NCBI GenBank assembly: GCA_019113845.1
Contig: DXGQ01000007.1
Location: 39,485-103,484, forward strand
Reading direction: 5' to 3'
DNA from: Candidatus Anaerobutyricum avicola
Lineage (GTDB): Bacteria; Bacillota; Clostridia; Lachnospirales; Lachnospiraceae
DNA length: 64,000 nucleotides
A program made the translations under genes and the position numbers. Each line of letters begins with the position of its first letter. Positions within the stretch are counted from its first letter, which is position 1. The notes beneath the pieces were generated by a model, which was not told the origin of the DNA, ran no database searches, and was given only the letters and a program-made list of their open reading frames with translations. Of the stretch, positions 34,577 to 43,152 are shown in pieces.

Positions 34577-35395
34577 ATGAATGATTATAATGATGTTTTG
34601 GTTGGCTTTTCGGAGCTGATCAAAAATGAAGAATTTCGACCGTATGAAGGAGAGTTGAGACTGGGTGTGGACCTGGGAACTGCCAATATCGTAGTTTCCG
34701 TGGTGGACGCCAACAATACCCCGATCGCCGGGGCATCCTATCCTTCTACAGTTGTACGGGATGGAATCGTTGTTGATTTTCTCGGTGCATCCAGAGCAGT
34801 CCAGAATATGAAGAACAGGCTGGAAGAGATGATGGGCGTGGAGTTTCATGAAGCGGCCACCGCGATCCCGCCGGGGATCATATCCGGAAATGTAAAGGTT
34901 ATCTCCAATGTGGTAGAGTCCGTCGGACTGGACGTTGTCAACGTCATTGACGAACCTACTGCGGCGGCATCCGTGCTGGGGATCACAGACGGAGCGGTTG
35001 TGGACGTCGGAGGCGGAACAACCGGTATCAGTATCCTCAAAGACGGAGAGGTTGTCTTCACAGCCGATGAACCGACAGGAGGCACACACATGACGCTGGT
35101 GCTTGCCGGCAGTCTGGGATGTACCTTTGAGGAAGCAGAGAGAATCAAGAAGGATCCGAAACAGGAGGTGCTGGTATTTCCGGTCGTGAAGCCGGTAATC
35201 GAAAAAATGGCAGCGATCGTCTCCCGTTTTATCCAGGGATACGATGTGGACGTCATCTACGTTGTGGGCGGTGCCTGCAGCTTTAAGAAGTTCGAGAGTG
35301 TTTTTGAAAAGGAGACGGGCATCCGGACGATCAAGCCGAAAGAACCATTACTGGTTACACCTCTTGGAATTGCCATGAACTGTAACAGACAATAG
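34577..35395 (+). CDS. eutJ: EutJ-like Hsp70/actin-fold chaperone
   Basis: 272 residues. LRLGVDLGTANIVVSVVDANN and AVVDVGGGTTGISILKDGE are the two phosphate-binding motifs of the actin/Hsp70 ATPase fold; VIDEPTAAASVLGI and VVGGACSFKKFESVFE complete it. The protein is the size of EutJ, a presumed chaperone of ethanolamine microcompartments, and lacks an Hsp70 substrate domain. Its occurrence within a Pdu operon suggests a role in enzyme assembly or loading; this is unproven. Confidence 0.85.
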   Translation: MNDYNDVLVGFSELIKNEEFRPYEGELRLGVDLGTANIVVSVVDANNTPIAGASYPSTVVRDGIVVDFLGASRAVQNMKNRLEEMMGVEFHEAATAIPPGIISGNVKVISNVVESVGLDVVNVIDEPTAAASVLGITDGAVVDVGGGTTGISILKDGEVVFTADEPTGGTHMTLVLAGSLGCTFEEAERIKKDPKQEVLVFPVVKPVIEKMAAIVSRFIQGYDVDVIYVVGGACSFKKFESVFEKETGIRTIKPKEPLLVTPLGIAMNCNRQ

Positions 35396-35403
35396 GTGGC
35401 ATA

Positions 35404-36264
35404 ATGAATAGAAACGAATTTGAGAACGCGCTTATGTCAACCATTGTGGAATACATTTCCGACCAGATCGTTTTAAGATATATGGACGCCTGCAAAAAGG
35501 CGGCAGTTCTTTTCTCAGGAGCCCTGATCGGGTATGCCGATGCGGTACGTTCCCTGCAGGAGCTGAAAAAAGATGGCTGGAAGCTGACAGTCGTTATGTC
35601 AAAGGCTGCCGGCGAAGTGCTGACAGAAGAACGTATCAAAAACGATATCGGTCCGGAAGCCATTTACGTTGAGGGCGCACCGATAAATGGACGACAGATT
35701 ATCGATGACAATCAATTCGTGCTTGTACCTGCGCTGACCATCAATACGGCGGCAAAGGTGGCAAACTGTATCAGTGACAATCTGCTCACGAATATGATTT
35801 CCAGAGCGATGGCCACAGGAAAGCCGGTTGTGGCGGCTGTCGACGGCTGCTGCCCGGACAATGCAGTGAGAGCAAAGCTCGGATTCAAGGTGACAGATGC
35901 CTACAAGGCGCGCATGAGGAGTAATCTCGAGGCGCTGCAGTCCTACGGCATCCACCTGACTGTGGACAGTAATCTGTTTAATAAAGTAAATAAAGTGTAT
36001 ACTGCAAGCTTTGATTTTCCTTCGCCGGATTCCGATGCGAAACCGGTACAGGTGAAGGCGGAGCAGGCAGCACAGCCATCCTGCAGCGGCAGTGCGGCGG
36101 CAGAAGAAGTCTCCAGCGTCAAACTGGACAAAAAAGTCATCGGCCGTGTGGATATTGCCAGAAATGCAAGATATAAAACCATTATTGTGGGGGCTGACGC
36201 AGTTGTGACAGCTCTTGCGAGCGACGAAGCATGCAATCGCGGTATCGCGATTGTGAGAGAGTAA
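35404..36264 (+). CDS. Flavoprotein of microcompartment locus
   Basis: 286 residues. Residues 40-165 resemble the flavin-binding fold of the flavoprotein (PF02441) family: VLFSGALIGYADAVRSLQELK, then LVPALTINTAAKVANCISDNLLTNMISRAM. A linker follows, then a C-terminal piece (KKVIGRVDIARNARYK, ALASDEACNRGIAIVRE). The start is eight bases after eutJ. A flavoprotein next to PduS and PduO could take part in cobalamin reduction or electron delivery, but no substrate can be assigned. Confidence 0.7.
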   Translation: MNRNEFENALMSTIVEYISDQIVLRYMDACKKAAVLFSGALIGYADAVRSLQELKKDGWKLTVVMSKAAGEVLTEERIKNDIGPEAIYVEGAPINGRQIIDDNQFVLVPALTINTAAKVANCISDNLLTNMISRAMATGKPVVAAVDGCCPDNAVRAKLGFKVTDAYKARMRSNLEALQSYGIHLTVDSNLFNKVNKVYTASFDFPSPDSDAKPVQVKAEQAAQPSCSGSAAAEEVSSVKLDKKVIGRVDIARNARYKTIIVGADAVVTALASDEACNRGIAIVRE

Positions 36265-36281
36265 GTAAAGTAGGTGAAGAC

Positions 36282-36563
36282 ATGTATTTAGGTAAAGTAA
36301 TAGGCACAGTGGTATCTACTGTAAAAAGCCCGAGTCTGACCGGCTGTAAGTTCCTCATCGTCGAGAAGATCAATCAGGACCTTACAGCGAAGAAACAGAC
36401 AGAAATTGCCGTCGATACTGTTGGAGCCGGTGACGGCGAGACCGTGATTGTCGTAAGCGGCAGTTCAGCTCGTCGGTCAGCCGATGGTGACAAAAAAGAC
36501 AGCCTTCCCGTTGATGCCGCGATCGTGGGTATCGTTGATACCGTGGAAGTGTCACAGTGTTAA
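36282..36563 (+). CDS. pduN: Pentameric vertex protein PduN (EutN/CcmL family)
   Basis: 93 residues from ATG 36282. MYLGKVIGTVVSTVKSPSLTG, KFLIVEKI and VDTVGAGDGETVIVVSGSSAR match BMC vertex proteins, which close the twelve corners of the shell as pentamers. AGGTGAAG precedes the ATG; an upstream in-frame ATG at 36231 lies within the flavoprotein gene. Confidence 0.93.
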   Translation: MYLGKVIGTVVSTVKSPSLTGCKFLIVEKINQDLTAKKQTEIAVDTVGAGDGETVIVVSGSSARRSADGDKKDSLPVDAAIVGIVDTVEVSQC

Positions 36564-36575
36564 AGGTGTGAATGT

Positions 36576-37595
36576 ATGGCTAATATTTATACAAAAACAG
36601 GTGACAAAGGTACGACGGGCTTATACGGTGGTTCCAGAGTAGACAAAGACAGTCTGAACGTGGATGTCTACGGAACCATCGATGAGGCGATCTCAGCACT
36701 GGGAGTTGCTTACGCCCAGACAGAGTCACCGGATATCAGAGAATATATCAATCATATTCAAAAAAGGATGTTCCAGGCGGGAGCAGAATTCGCGTCCGAT
36801 GCAAAGGGCATGGAGATGCTCAAAGACAAAATTGGAGAGGCAGACATCAGATACCTGGAAGATATTGTTGACAAATCAACGGAAGTCAATGGACTGATGC
36901 GCGAGTTCGTGGTGCCTGGAGTGAATCCTTCATCCGCTGCTCTGCATCTTGCGAGGACCATCGTGAGAAGAGCGGAAAGGAAAATTACGACTCTTGCCAG
37001 AGAGATCCCTGTCCGCGATGATCTGAAAAAGTTCATCAACCGTCTCTCAGACGCCTGTTTTGCCATGGCCAGACTGGAGGAGACCAGGGCGCAGGAAAAG
37101 GAGATCGAGGAACTCAAGAAGACTGTGCGGAGAGTGGCAAAGGAGCTCCTTGGAGGCACCGGAAATAAAGGAGAATGTAAGATGGACATGTCATTAAAGA
37201 GCCTGAAAAAGATGGCTGAATTTGTGGAAGAAAAAGCAAATGAAATCGGTGTGCCAATGGTATTTTCCGCTGTAGATGAAGGCGGCAACCTTGTTTATTA
37301 TCAGAGAATGGAAGGTTCCCTTTTAGTCAGCATAAAAGTATCACAGGATAAGGCGTATACCGCATGCGCTCTTAAGTGTCCGACCTCAGACCTTGCAGAC
37401 CTTACAAAACCGGGTGACAGCCTGTGGAGTCTTGATAGTTCCGGGGATGGCAGGATCATATGTTTCGGTGGAGGATATCCGATCAAAGTGGACGGCAAAG
37501 TGATCGGAGCCATCGGTATCAGCGGAGGAACCGCTGAGGAAGATATGGCAGTAGCCACATATGCATTAGAAAAAATGCAAGGAGGAAATGCATAA
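36576..37595 (+). CDS. pduO: Cob(I)alamin adenosyltransferase PduO, two-domain
   Basis: 339 residues. Residues 1-190 form the PduO-type adenosyltransferase with the ATP-binding start YTKTGDKGTTGLYGGSRVDKD and the helical core ending AMARLEETRAQEKEIEELK. Residues 200-339 are a GlcG/HbpS-like domain (SLKKMAEFVEEKANEIGVPMVFSAVDEGGNL), which binds heme in Salmonella PduO. It makes adenosylcobalamin for PduCDE. The stop TAA overlaps the ATG of pduP by one base, so translation is coupled. Confidence 0.95.
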   Translation: MANIYTKTGDKGTTGLYGGSRVDKDSLNVDVYGTIDEAISALGVAYAQTESPDIREYINHIQKRMFQAGAEFASDAKGMEMLKDKIGEADIRYLEDIVDKSTEVNGLMREFVVPGVNPSSAALHLARTIVRRAERKITTLAREIPVRDDLKKFINRLSDACFAMARLEETRAQEKEIEELKKTVRRVAKELLGGTGNKGECKMDMSLKSLKKMAEFVEEKANEIGVPMVFSAVDEGGNLVYYQRMEGSLLVSIKVSQDKAYTACALKCPTSDLADLTKPGDSLWSLDSSGDGRIICFGGGYPIKVDGKVIGAIGISGGTAEEDMAVATYALEKMQGGNA

Positions 37596-39001
37596 TGAAT
37601 ATTGATGTTCAATTAATTGAAAAAGTTGTGAAAAAAGTTCTGACAGATGTTGAGTGCGCTGGTGCTGCAGACGATTATACCTACGGTATTTTTGAGACAA
37701 TGGATGACGCCATTGAGGCATCTGCGAAAGCACAGAAAGAATATATGAACTACTCCATGGCTGACAGAGAGAGATTCGTAAACGGAATCAGAGAAGTTGT
37801 CTGCCAGAAGGAGAATCTGGAATACATGAGCAAACTGGCCGTAGAAGAGAGCGGCATGGGAGCTTACGAGTACAAGCTGATCAAAAACAGACTGGCAGCA
37901 GAGAAATCTCCTGGAATCGAAGATCTGACAACAGAAGCTTTATCCGGAGATGACGGACTTACATTAGTAGAGTACTGCCCGTTCGGCGTTATCGGAGCGA
38001 TCGCACCGACCACAAACCCGACAGAGACTGTTATCTGTAACTCCATCGGAATGCTGGCAGGCGGCAATACCGTAGTATTCAGCCCACATCCACGTTCCAA
38101 AGGCGTTTCCATCTGGCTGATCAAAAAGATCAATGCGAAGCTGGAAGAGCTGGGCGCTCCGAGAAACCTGATCGTTACCGTAAAAGAACCATCCATCGAG
38201 AACACCAATATCATGATGAATCATCCGAAGGTTCGTATGCTGGTTGCAACTGGTGGTCCTGGAATCGTTAAAGCGGTTATGTCCACAGGTAAAAAAGCGA
38301 TTGGCGCCGGTGCCGGTAACCCTCCGGTTGTTGTTGATGAGACAGCAGACATCGAGAAAGCAGCCGTTGATATCGTAAACGGATGTTCTTTCGACAACAA
38401 TCTGCCATGTATCGCAGAAAAAGAAGTTATCGCTGTTGACCAGATCGCAGACTATCTGATCTTCAACATGAAGAACAACGGCGCTTATGAGATCAAAGAT
38501 CCTGCCATCATCGAGCAGATGGTTGATATGGTTACCAATGACAGAAAGAAACCGAACGTAAACTTTGTAGGAAAGAGTGCACAGTACATTCTCGACAAGG
38601 TTGGCATCAAAGTCGGACCGGAAGTAAAATGTATCATCATGGAAGCTCCGAAGGATCATCCATTCGTACAGATCGAGCTGATGATGCCGATCCTTCCGAT
38701 CGTCCGCGTAGCAAATGTAGACGAAGCTATCGAGTTCGCCGTAGAAGTAGAGCACGGCAACAGACATACAGCAATGATGCATTCCAGAAACGTAGATAAA
38801 CTCACCAAGATGGCAAAAGAGATCGAGACAACGATCTTCGTAAAGAACGGCCCGTCTTATGCAGGTATCGGTGTTGGCGGAATGGGTTATACAACATTTA
38901 CCATCGCAGGTCCTACAGGTGAAGGTCTGACATCTGCAAAATCATTCTGCCGTAAGAGAAGATGCGTATTAAAGGATGGTCTCCATATCAGAATGAAATA
39001 A
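37595..39001 (+). CDS. pduP: CoA-acylating propionaldehyde dehydrogenase PduP
   Basis: 468 residues. The N-terminus (MNIDVQLIEKVVKKVLTDVE) is the classic PduP encapsulation helix. The aldehyde dehydrogenase body has VIGAIAPTTNPTETVICN and the catalytic cysteine in CSFDNNLPCIAEKEVI. It turns propionaldehyde, CoA and NAD into propionyl-CoA in the lumen. Coupled to pduO by a one-base overlap; pduS follows 16 bases later. Confidence 0.95.
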   Translation: MNIDVQLIEKVVKKVLTDVECAGAADDYTYGIFETMDDAIEASAKAQKEYMNYSMADRERFVNGIREVVCQKENLEYMSKLAVEESGMGAYEYKLIKNRLAAEKSPGIEDLTTEALSGDDGLTLVEYCPFGVIGAIAPTTNPTETVICNSIGMLAGGNTVVFSPHPRSKGVSIWLIKKINAKLEELGAPRNLIVTVKEPSIENTNIMMNHPKVRMLVATGGPGIVKAVMSTGKKAIGAGAGNPPVVVDETADIEKAAVDIVNGCSFDNNLPCIAEKEVIAVDQIADYLIFNMKNNGAYEIKDPAIIEQMVDMVTNDRKKPNVNFVGKSAQYILDKVGIKVGPEVKCIIMEAPKDHPFVQIELMMPILPIVRVANVDEAIEFAVEVEHGNRHTAMMHSRNVDKLTKMAKEIETTIFVKNGPSYAGIGVGGMGYTTFTIAGPTGEGLTSAKSFCRKRRCVLKDGLHIRMK

Positions 39002-39017
39002 TTAAGAGGTGAGTTAA

Positions 39018-40346
39018 ATGGAAAAAAACCTTATTGATGTTATCGCTCAGGCCGGTATTGTTGGCGCCGGTGGCGCAGGTTTTCCTACTCATGTAAAAGT
39101 GAATGCCAAAGCGGAATATGTCATCTTAAACGGCGCGGAATGTGAGCCGCTGTTAAGAGTCGACCAGCAGCTGATGGCGATCGAGACAAGAAAAATCCTT
39201 GAAGGCTTAAAGCTCATCAAAGAAACCGTAGGCGCGGATAAAGTCGTGATTGCATTAAAAGATCATTATACAGCAGCAATCAACAGCTTTAACGAGCTTA
39301 TTGGGGAGTATGAAGGCTTTAGCCTTCATCTTCTCGAAAACTTTTACCCGGCGGGTGATGAACAGATTACAGTATATGAAGTGACAGGAAGAATCGTTCC
39401 TGAAGGCGGTATTCCATTAAACGTGGGCGTTATCGTTTCCAACGTGGAGACAGTTCTCAACATCTATAACGCATACTACGAAGACCAGCCGGTGACAGAT
39501 TCTTACGTTACCTTTGCCGGAGAAGTCAAGAATCACGTTACCATGAAGCTGCCGCTTGGTATGACAGTGGCAGAAGCTCTGGAACTGGCCGGAGGCGTTA
39601 CCGTGGATGGTCCTTACGTTGTCATCAACGGCGGCCCGATGATGGGTAAACACGTTCCTCTGGATTCCAAGATCACCAAGACGACAAAAGGTTTGATTGT
39701 ATTACCGGAAAGTCATCCGTTAATTCAGGATGTCAAAATGGACATTTCCAAGATGCTTCACATCGCGAAAGCTGCGTGCTGTCACTGCAGCCTTTGTACA
39801 GAAGTATGTCCACGTAATTTGATTGGACATAGAATTGCTCCGAATAAAACTATCAGATTTGCTAGTTACGGTCATTTATGCGATGGTTCCGATACCCCTA
39901 TGATTGCATTCTTATGTTCCGAATGTCGTCTTTGCCAGTACGCCTGCATCATGAACCTCCAGCCATGGAAGGTAAACCATGAGTTAAAGGGCATCATGGC
40001 AAAACAGGGTATCAAAAATACATTACATAATGCGCCTGAATCGGCACATCCAATGAGAGAGTACAAAAAATATCCGATCAGGAAGCTGATCGCGAACCTT
40101 GGCCTCTCAGAATACAATGTAGCGGCACCAATCACTGAACTTCCAAAAGAAATCGACCATGTATCGATTCCTTGCGGACAGCACATCGGCGCACCGGCGG
40201 TTCCGTGTGTAAATGTTGGTGACACAGTTACAAAGGGCGATGTAATCGCAAAACCTGCAGAAGGTAAATTAGGTGCTTGTATTCATGCTAGTATCAGCGG
40301 TACTGTAAAGGCGATCGCTGACGGTTGTATTGCAATCGAAAAATAA
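39018..40346 (+). CDS. pduS: Cobalamin reductase PduS (RnfC-like)
   Basis: 442 residues. The start GIVGAGGAGFPTHVK and LNGAECEPLL match the RnfC/NQR51 type FMN-NADH domain. Two four-cysteine clusters, CCHCSLCTEVCPRNL and CSECRLCQYACIMNL, bind [4Fe-4S] groups. The C-terminal part (about residues 370-442) has a lipoyl-like sandwich-hybrid pattern. PduS reduces cob(III)alamin to cob(II)alamin for PduO. Confidence 0.95.
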   Translation: MEKNLIDVIAQAGIVGAGGAGFPTHVKVNAKAEYVILNGAECEPLLRVDQQLMAIETRKILEGLKLIKETVGADKVVIALKDHYTAAINSFNELIGEYEGFSLHLLENFYPAGDEQITVYEVTGRIVPEGGIPLNVGVIVSNVETVLNIYNAYYEDQPVTDSYVTFAGEVKNHVTMKLPLGMTVAEALELAGGVTVDGPYVVINGGPMMGKHVPLDSKITKTTKGLIVLPESHPLIQDVKMDISKMLHIAKAACCHCSLCTEVCPRNLIGHRIAPNKTIRFASYGHLCDGSDTPMIAFLCSECRLCQYACIMNLQPWKVNHELKGIMAKQGIKNTLHNAPESAHPMREYKKYPIRKLIANLGLSEYNVAAPITELPKEIDHVSIPCGQHIGAPAVPCVNVGDTVTKGDVIAKPAEGKLGACIHASISGTVKAIADGCIAIEK

Positions 40347-40363
40347 AGGATGGTGTTTACACA

Positions 40364-40915
40364 GTGAGAAAAGCAGTTGGATTTGTAGAAATTAAAAGCA
40401 TTCCTGTTGGTATCCAGACGGCTGATGAGATGGTAAAAGCAGGAAATGTAGAATTATTATTAGCTACACCAATTTGCCCTGGCAAGTATGTGATTATCGT
40501 CGGCGGACACGTAGGCCCGGTAAAGGCAGCTATGAGCAAAGCAGAGCTCGTGAGCGGCATTTACCTGATTGATACACACATTCTTGATAATGTTCGTGAA
40601 GAAGTACTTCCGGCAATCTCCGGATTTACCAATACAGAGAATATTCAGGCAGTTGGTGCGATCGAGACAATCTCCGCTTTGACAGCAGTTATCGCAGCCG
40701 ATGTTGCAGTAAAAGCTTCCAAAGTAAGTATTGTTGACTTAAGAATTGCCAGAGGTTTAGGTGGAAAAGGATACCTGGTTATCACCGGCGAAGTATCTTC
40801 CGTAAGATCGGCAGTCAATGCCTGTCTTGCGAAGCTGAGTATCAGCGGCGAAGTGACTTCCACATCCATCATTCCACGTCCACACCCATCAATCGTGGAA
40901 AACCTGCTGAAATAA
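40364..40915 (+). CDS. pduT: Trimeric shell protein PduT (tandem BMC domains)
   Basis: 183 residues from GTG at 40364. Two BMC domains: the first with AVGFVEIKSIPVGIQTADEMVK, the second with AVGAIETISALTAVIAADVAVK. The ATPICPGKYVIIVGG motif contains the cysteine that in Salmonella PduT binds a [4Fe-4S] cluster at the trimer pore, giving electron transfer across the shell to PduS. The adjacent pduS agrees with that. Last gene of the main operon before the repeat and terminator. Confidence 0.94.
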   Translation: MRKAVGFVEIKSIPVGIQTADEMVKAGNVELLLATPICPGKYVIIVGGHVGPVKAAMSKAELVSGIYLIDTHILDNVREEVLPAISGFTNTENIQAVGAIETISALTAVIAADVAVKASKVSIVDLRIARGLGGKGYLVITGEVSSVRSAVNACLAKLSISGEVTSTSIIPRPHPSIVENLLK

Positions 40916-40926
40916 CAAGCCTTGCA

Positions 40927-41278
40927 CAGATTTCAGGAACGGGGCTGCGCAAGCTTGCTTGAGAGCAGAACTGTTCCTGAAAATCTGTATGAGGCGACAA
41001 AACACATCGAGATGAAGCGAACGAAGAGAAGCGAATCGAGATGCGGATTGTCGCCGGGGAGCCATCGCGAAGCGAGGGCGATGGCAAGGCGAGAAAAGCC
41101 TTGCAAGGAAAGGCGACAAAACACGAATTTCGGATGCGGATTGTCGCCGGCAAGGCGAAAAGAGCCTTGTAGAGAAAGGCGACAAAACACGAATTTCGGA
41201 TGCGGATTGTCGCCGGGGAGCCATCGCGAAGCGAGGGCGATGGCAAGGCGAAAAGAGCCTTGTAGAGAAAGGCGACAA
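40927..41278. repeat. Modular hairpin repeat downstream of pduT
   Basis: About 350 bases of nested inverted repeats. A first stem pairs CAGATTTCAGGAAC with GTTCCTGAAAATCTG. Then GGCGACAA occurs at 40993, 41112, 41178 and 41271, and its complement TTGTCGCC at 41048, 41141 and 41207, giving three hairpins. Between them are two copies of a GCCATCGC/GCGATGGC hairpin and three of a CAAGGC/GCCTTG hairpin. The short frames on both strands here are repeat-derived. It resembles a mosaic intergenic repeat that could protect the 3' end of the long operon mRNA. Confidence 0.75.
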
Positions 41279-41288
41279 AACAAAAAAT

Positions 41289-41324
41289 AAAAAAAGGCTG
41301 CTCATCCGGGCAGCCTTTTTGAAC
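41289..41324 (+). terminator. Intrinsic terminator of the Pdu operon
   Basis: AAAAAAAGGCTGC, loop TCATCCGG, GCAGCCTTTTT. The A run makes it partly bidirectional. Confidence 0.85.
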
Positions 41325-41341
41325 TGGAAAAGGAGATTACC

Positions 41342-41692
41342 ATGGCAGAGACATATATACCAATCGGTGAAAAAAATAAAAAAGCGATCCTGAACTTTAT
41401 CGGCATGTGCCGGATGAACGGCCTGGAAGAAAACGGAGAGCCGTCTTTCACATTTAAAGACCCGCGAGAAGGCATCGGAGTAGTAATGTTCGACCTTTTC
41501 TACAGAAGCACAAACGTGCTGGAGCCATGCTGGAGCATGACGGTGAAGGTGGATTCCCAGAAACGTTTCCACGATAATGAGCCGGAGGAAGAGGGAGCGA
41601 CCTACTGCTACCTGGATTCCTACAAGATCGCGAAAGATTCTCTGGATCTGCAGCATAAGACGTCAAAGTTCAACGTGTTCTCGTGGAGATAG
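41342..41692 (+). CDS. Hypothetical protein, 116 residues
   Basis: Not recognised. AAAGGAGA lies 7 bases before the ATG, so it is very likely translated. It is soluble with mixed charge, two cysteines early (MCRM, PCWSM) and aromatic residues spread over the sequence; no signal peptide or membrane helix. It sits between the Pdu terminator and a 16-bp inverted repeat, apart from both Pdu transcription units, and its codon use is like its neighbours. Function unknown. Confidence 0.75.
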   Translation: MAETYIPIGEKNKKAILNFIGMCRMNGLEENGEPSFTFKDPREGIGVVMFDLFYRSTNVLEPCWSMTVKVDSQKRFHDNEPEEEGATYCYLDSYKIAKDSLDLQHKTSKFNVFSWR

Positions 41693-41742
41693 ACGAAGCG
41701 TTGAAACGAATCAATGAATGATTGAAACATAACAAAATAAAG

Positions 41743-41806
41743 GCCCTGTGAGAATAACAAAAGACGGTGAAATCTCAATGAAAGTTATTCTCACAGGGCT
41801 TTTTTT
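41743..41806 (+). terminator. Long-stem terminator-like inverted repeat
   Basis: GCCCTGTGAGAATAAC (41743-41758) and GTTATTCTCACAGGGC (41784-41799) are perfectly complementary over 16 bases with a 25-base loop, followed by a T run. It could end the 116-residue gene; the stem is unusually long for a simple terminator. Confidence 0.75.
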
Positions 41807-41896
41807 GTCAATGATTTTCTTTGATTCATCTGTAGTTTTCAAGCTGCTTCTTGTTGCAGGCCACTCTCTGATGAGTCAGTCAGCAAGAGGGAATCT

Positions 41897-43135
41897 TTAA
41901 AGGATTCCCTTGCGCTTTTTCATAAGCATGATCATGTCATCAAGCGGCTCTTCGATAGTATTGTAGGTAAACCACTTGCGGAACAGAAGCTCGTCGATCT
42001 CGACGGAAAGGAACTTCGCCTGGGTGCGGAGCGCGTTGTCCTTGATGTGGTCAAAGTCGGCGGTCTGCATGGTACCGCAGACACGACAGAGGTTCGCGCA
42101 GGCGGCGAAACCGAAACATTCCCGGAGAATGTCGAGAGCCAATGACTCCTTGTATCCTTTCGCAAGCTTGTACTCCAGCTTGGCGTCCTTCTCCCAGTAC
42201 TCAAAGAAGTACTGAATGTAATCGGTGTAGAGCAGATGCATGATCGAGATCAGGTAGGACAGGCAGACCTTTCTCTCGCTCTCCACTTCAAACGGGCGGA
42301 AAGCGGCGGAGCAGAACTGGCTGATGATGTTGGCCAGAATAAATCCCAGATCATAGGAAAACGGCGCTCCGAAGGTGTACTCCATGTCGATAACCTTCAG
42401 ATGGGTGTCATCTGCGAACATATTGGACGTATGGAAATCGCCGTGGATCAGCGTCTCAGACTTGCTCATGAACAGATGACGCAGCTTAAAGCGCTGGAAG
42501 GTGATCTCCGTGTCTTTGTAGATATTGCGGCAGTATTCTTCGAATTCCGGGCCGCAGGCGGCATCGAACTCATCCGAGCCGAAGATGCCGAGGAAGATAC
42601 CATCCTCCATTACATGGCGGATCTCCGCGTTCATGAAATAGGAGAGAAGGCTGCGATACTCATCGGAATCCAGATAAAACTCCGAGGTATAAAAATGCGT
42701 GGCAGCCAGATACTGCGCGGCCTGGCTGGCCAGCTCCGGAAGCCGGTGATTCTCATTCATCTGATAGCGAACCAGCTTCAGGTTTGACACATCCTCCATG
42801 ATAAAGATATTATTTTCAAAATCACCGTGATACAGAGACGGTACATACTGCGGTACGATCTTGGAGCGAAGCTGCATAATCTCGTATTCATAACGGTTCC
42901 GCTTCGGCGTGATCGGCTGCCCTCTCCGGCGCAGATGGCTGGTGGACTGCTTCACGATGTAGGAAGAATGCGCGTCCGCCACACGGAAAACGAAATTACA
43001 GTATCCGTCGCCTTCCACATCCTCGCTGAGGTCGCCCTCGCCGATGACATTGACCTGAACCGGCTCTTCCAGCGTGATAGAAGGGACATGTTCTCTGATG
43101 TAGGAAACGATATTTTCTTTCGTTAAAATGATCAT
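41897..43135 (-). CDS. Methylthioribose kinase-like phosphotransferase, copy 1
   Basis: 412 residues. The protein-kinase/APH fold shows in YIVKQSTSHLR (ATP lysine), the catalytic loop LIHGDFHTSN and metal site VIDMEYTFGAPFSYDLGFILANI, closest in pattern to S-methyl-5-thioribose kinase (MtnK: HGDLHTGS, DPEFAFYGPMGFD). MtnK phosphorylates the 1-hydroxyl of 5-methylthioribose and, in some bacteria, 5-deoxyribose. It is the last gene of the pduU-pduV-kinase-kinase unit, 18 bases after its paralogue. AGGGAGGGG precedes the ATG. The substrate here is inferred, not shown; another sugar or amino alcohol is possible. Confidence 0.72.
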   Translation of the reverse strand: MIILTKENIVSYIREHVPSITLEEPVQVNVIGEGDLSEDVEGDGYCNFVFRVADAHSSYIVKQSTSHLRRRGQPITPKRNRYEYEIMQLRSKIVPQYVPSLYHGDFENNIFIMEDVSNLKLVRYQMNENHRLPELASQAAQYLAATHFYTSEFYLDSDEYRSLLSYFMNAEIRHVMEDGIFLGIFGSDEFDAACGPEFEEYCRNIYKDTEITFQRFKLRHLFMSKSETLIHGDFHTSNMFADDTHLKVIDMEYTFGAPFSYDLGFILANIISQFCSAAFRPFEVESERKVCLSYLISIMHLLYTDYIQYFFEYWEKDAKLEYKLAKGYKESLALDILRECFGFAACANLCRVCGTMQTADFDHIKDNALRTQAKFLSVEIDELLFRKWFTYNTIEEPLDDMIMLMKKRKGIL

Positions 43136-43152
43136 GACAAAACCCCTCCCTT

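Noticed and set aside
40927..41278. CRISPR array
   Set aside because: Repeat spacing is irregular (119, 66, 93 bases), the intervals are themselves repeats rather than unique spacers, and no cas gene is near.
40889..41656. 255-codon minus-strand frame and short frames across the hairpin mosaic
   Set aside because: Composed of translated repeats (RFAMAPRRQSAS units); the repeat structure explains the open frames.
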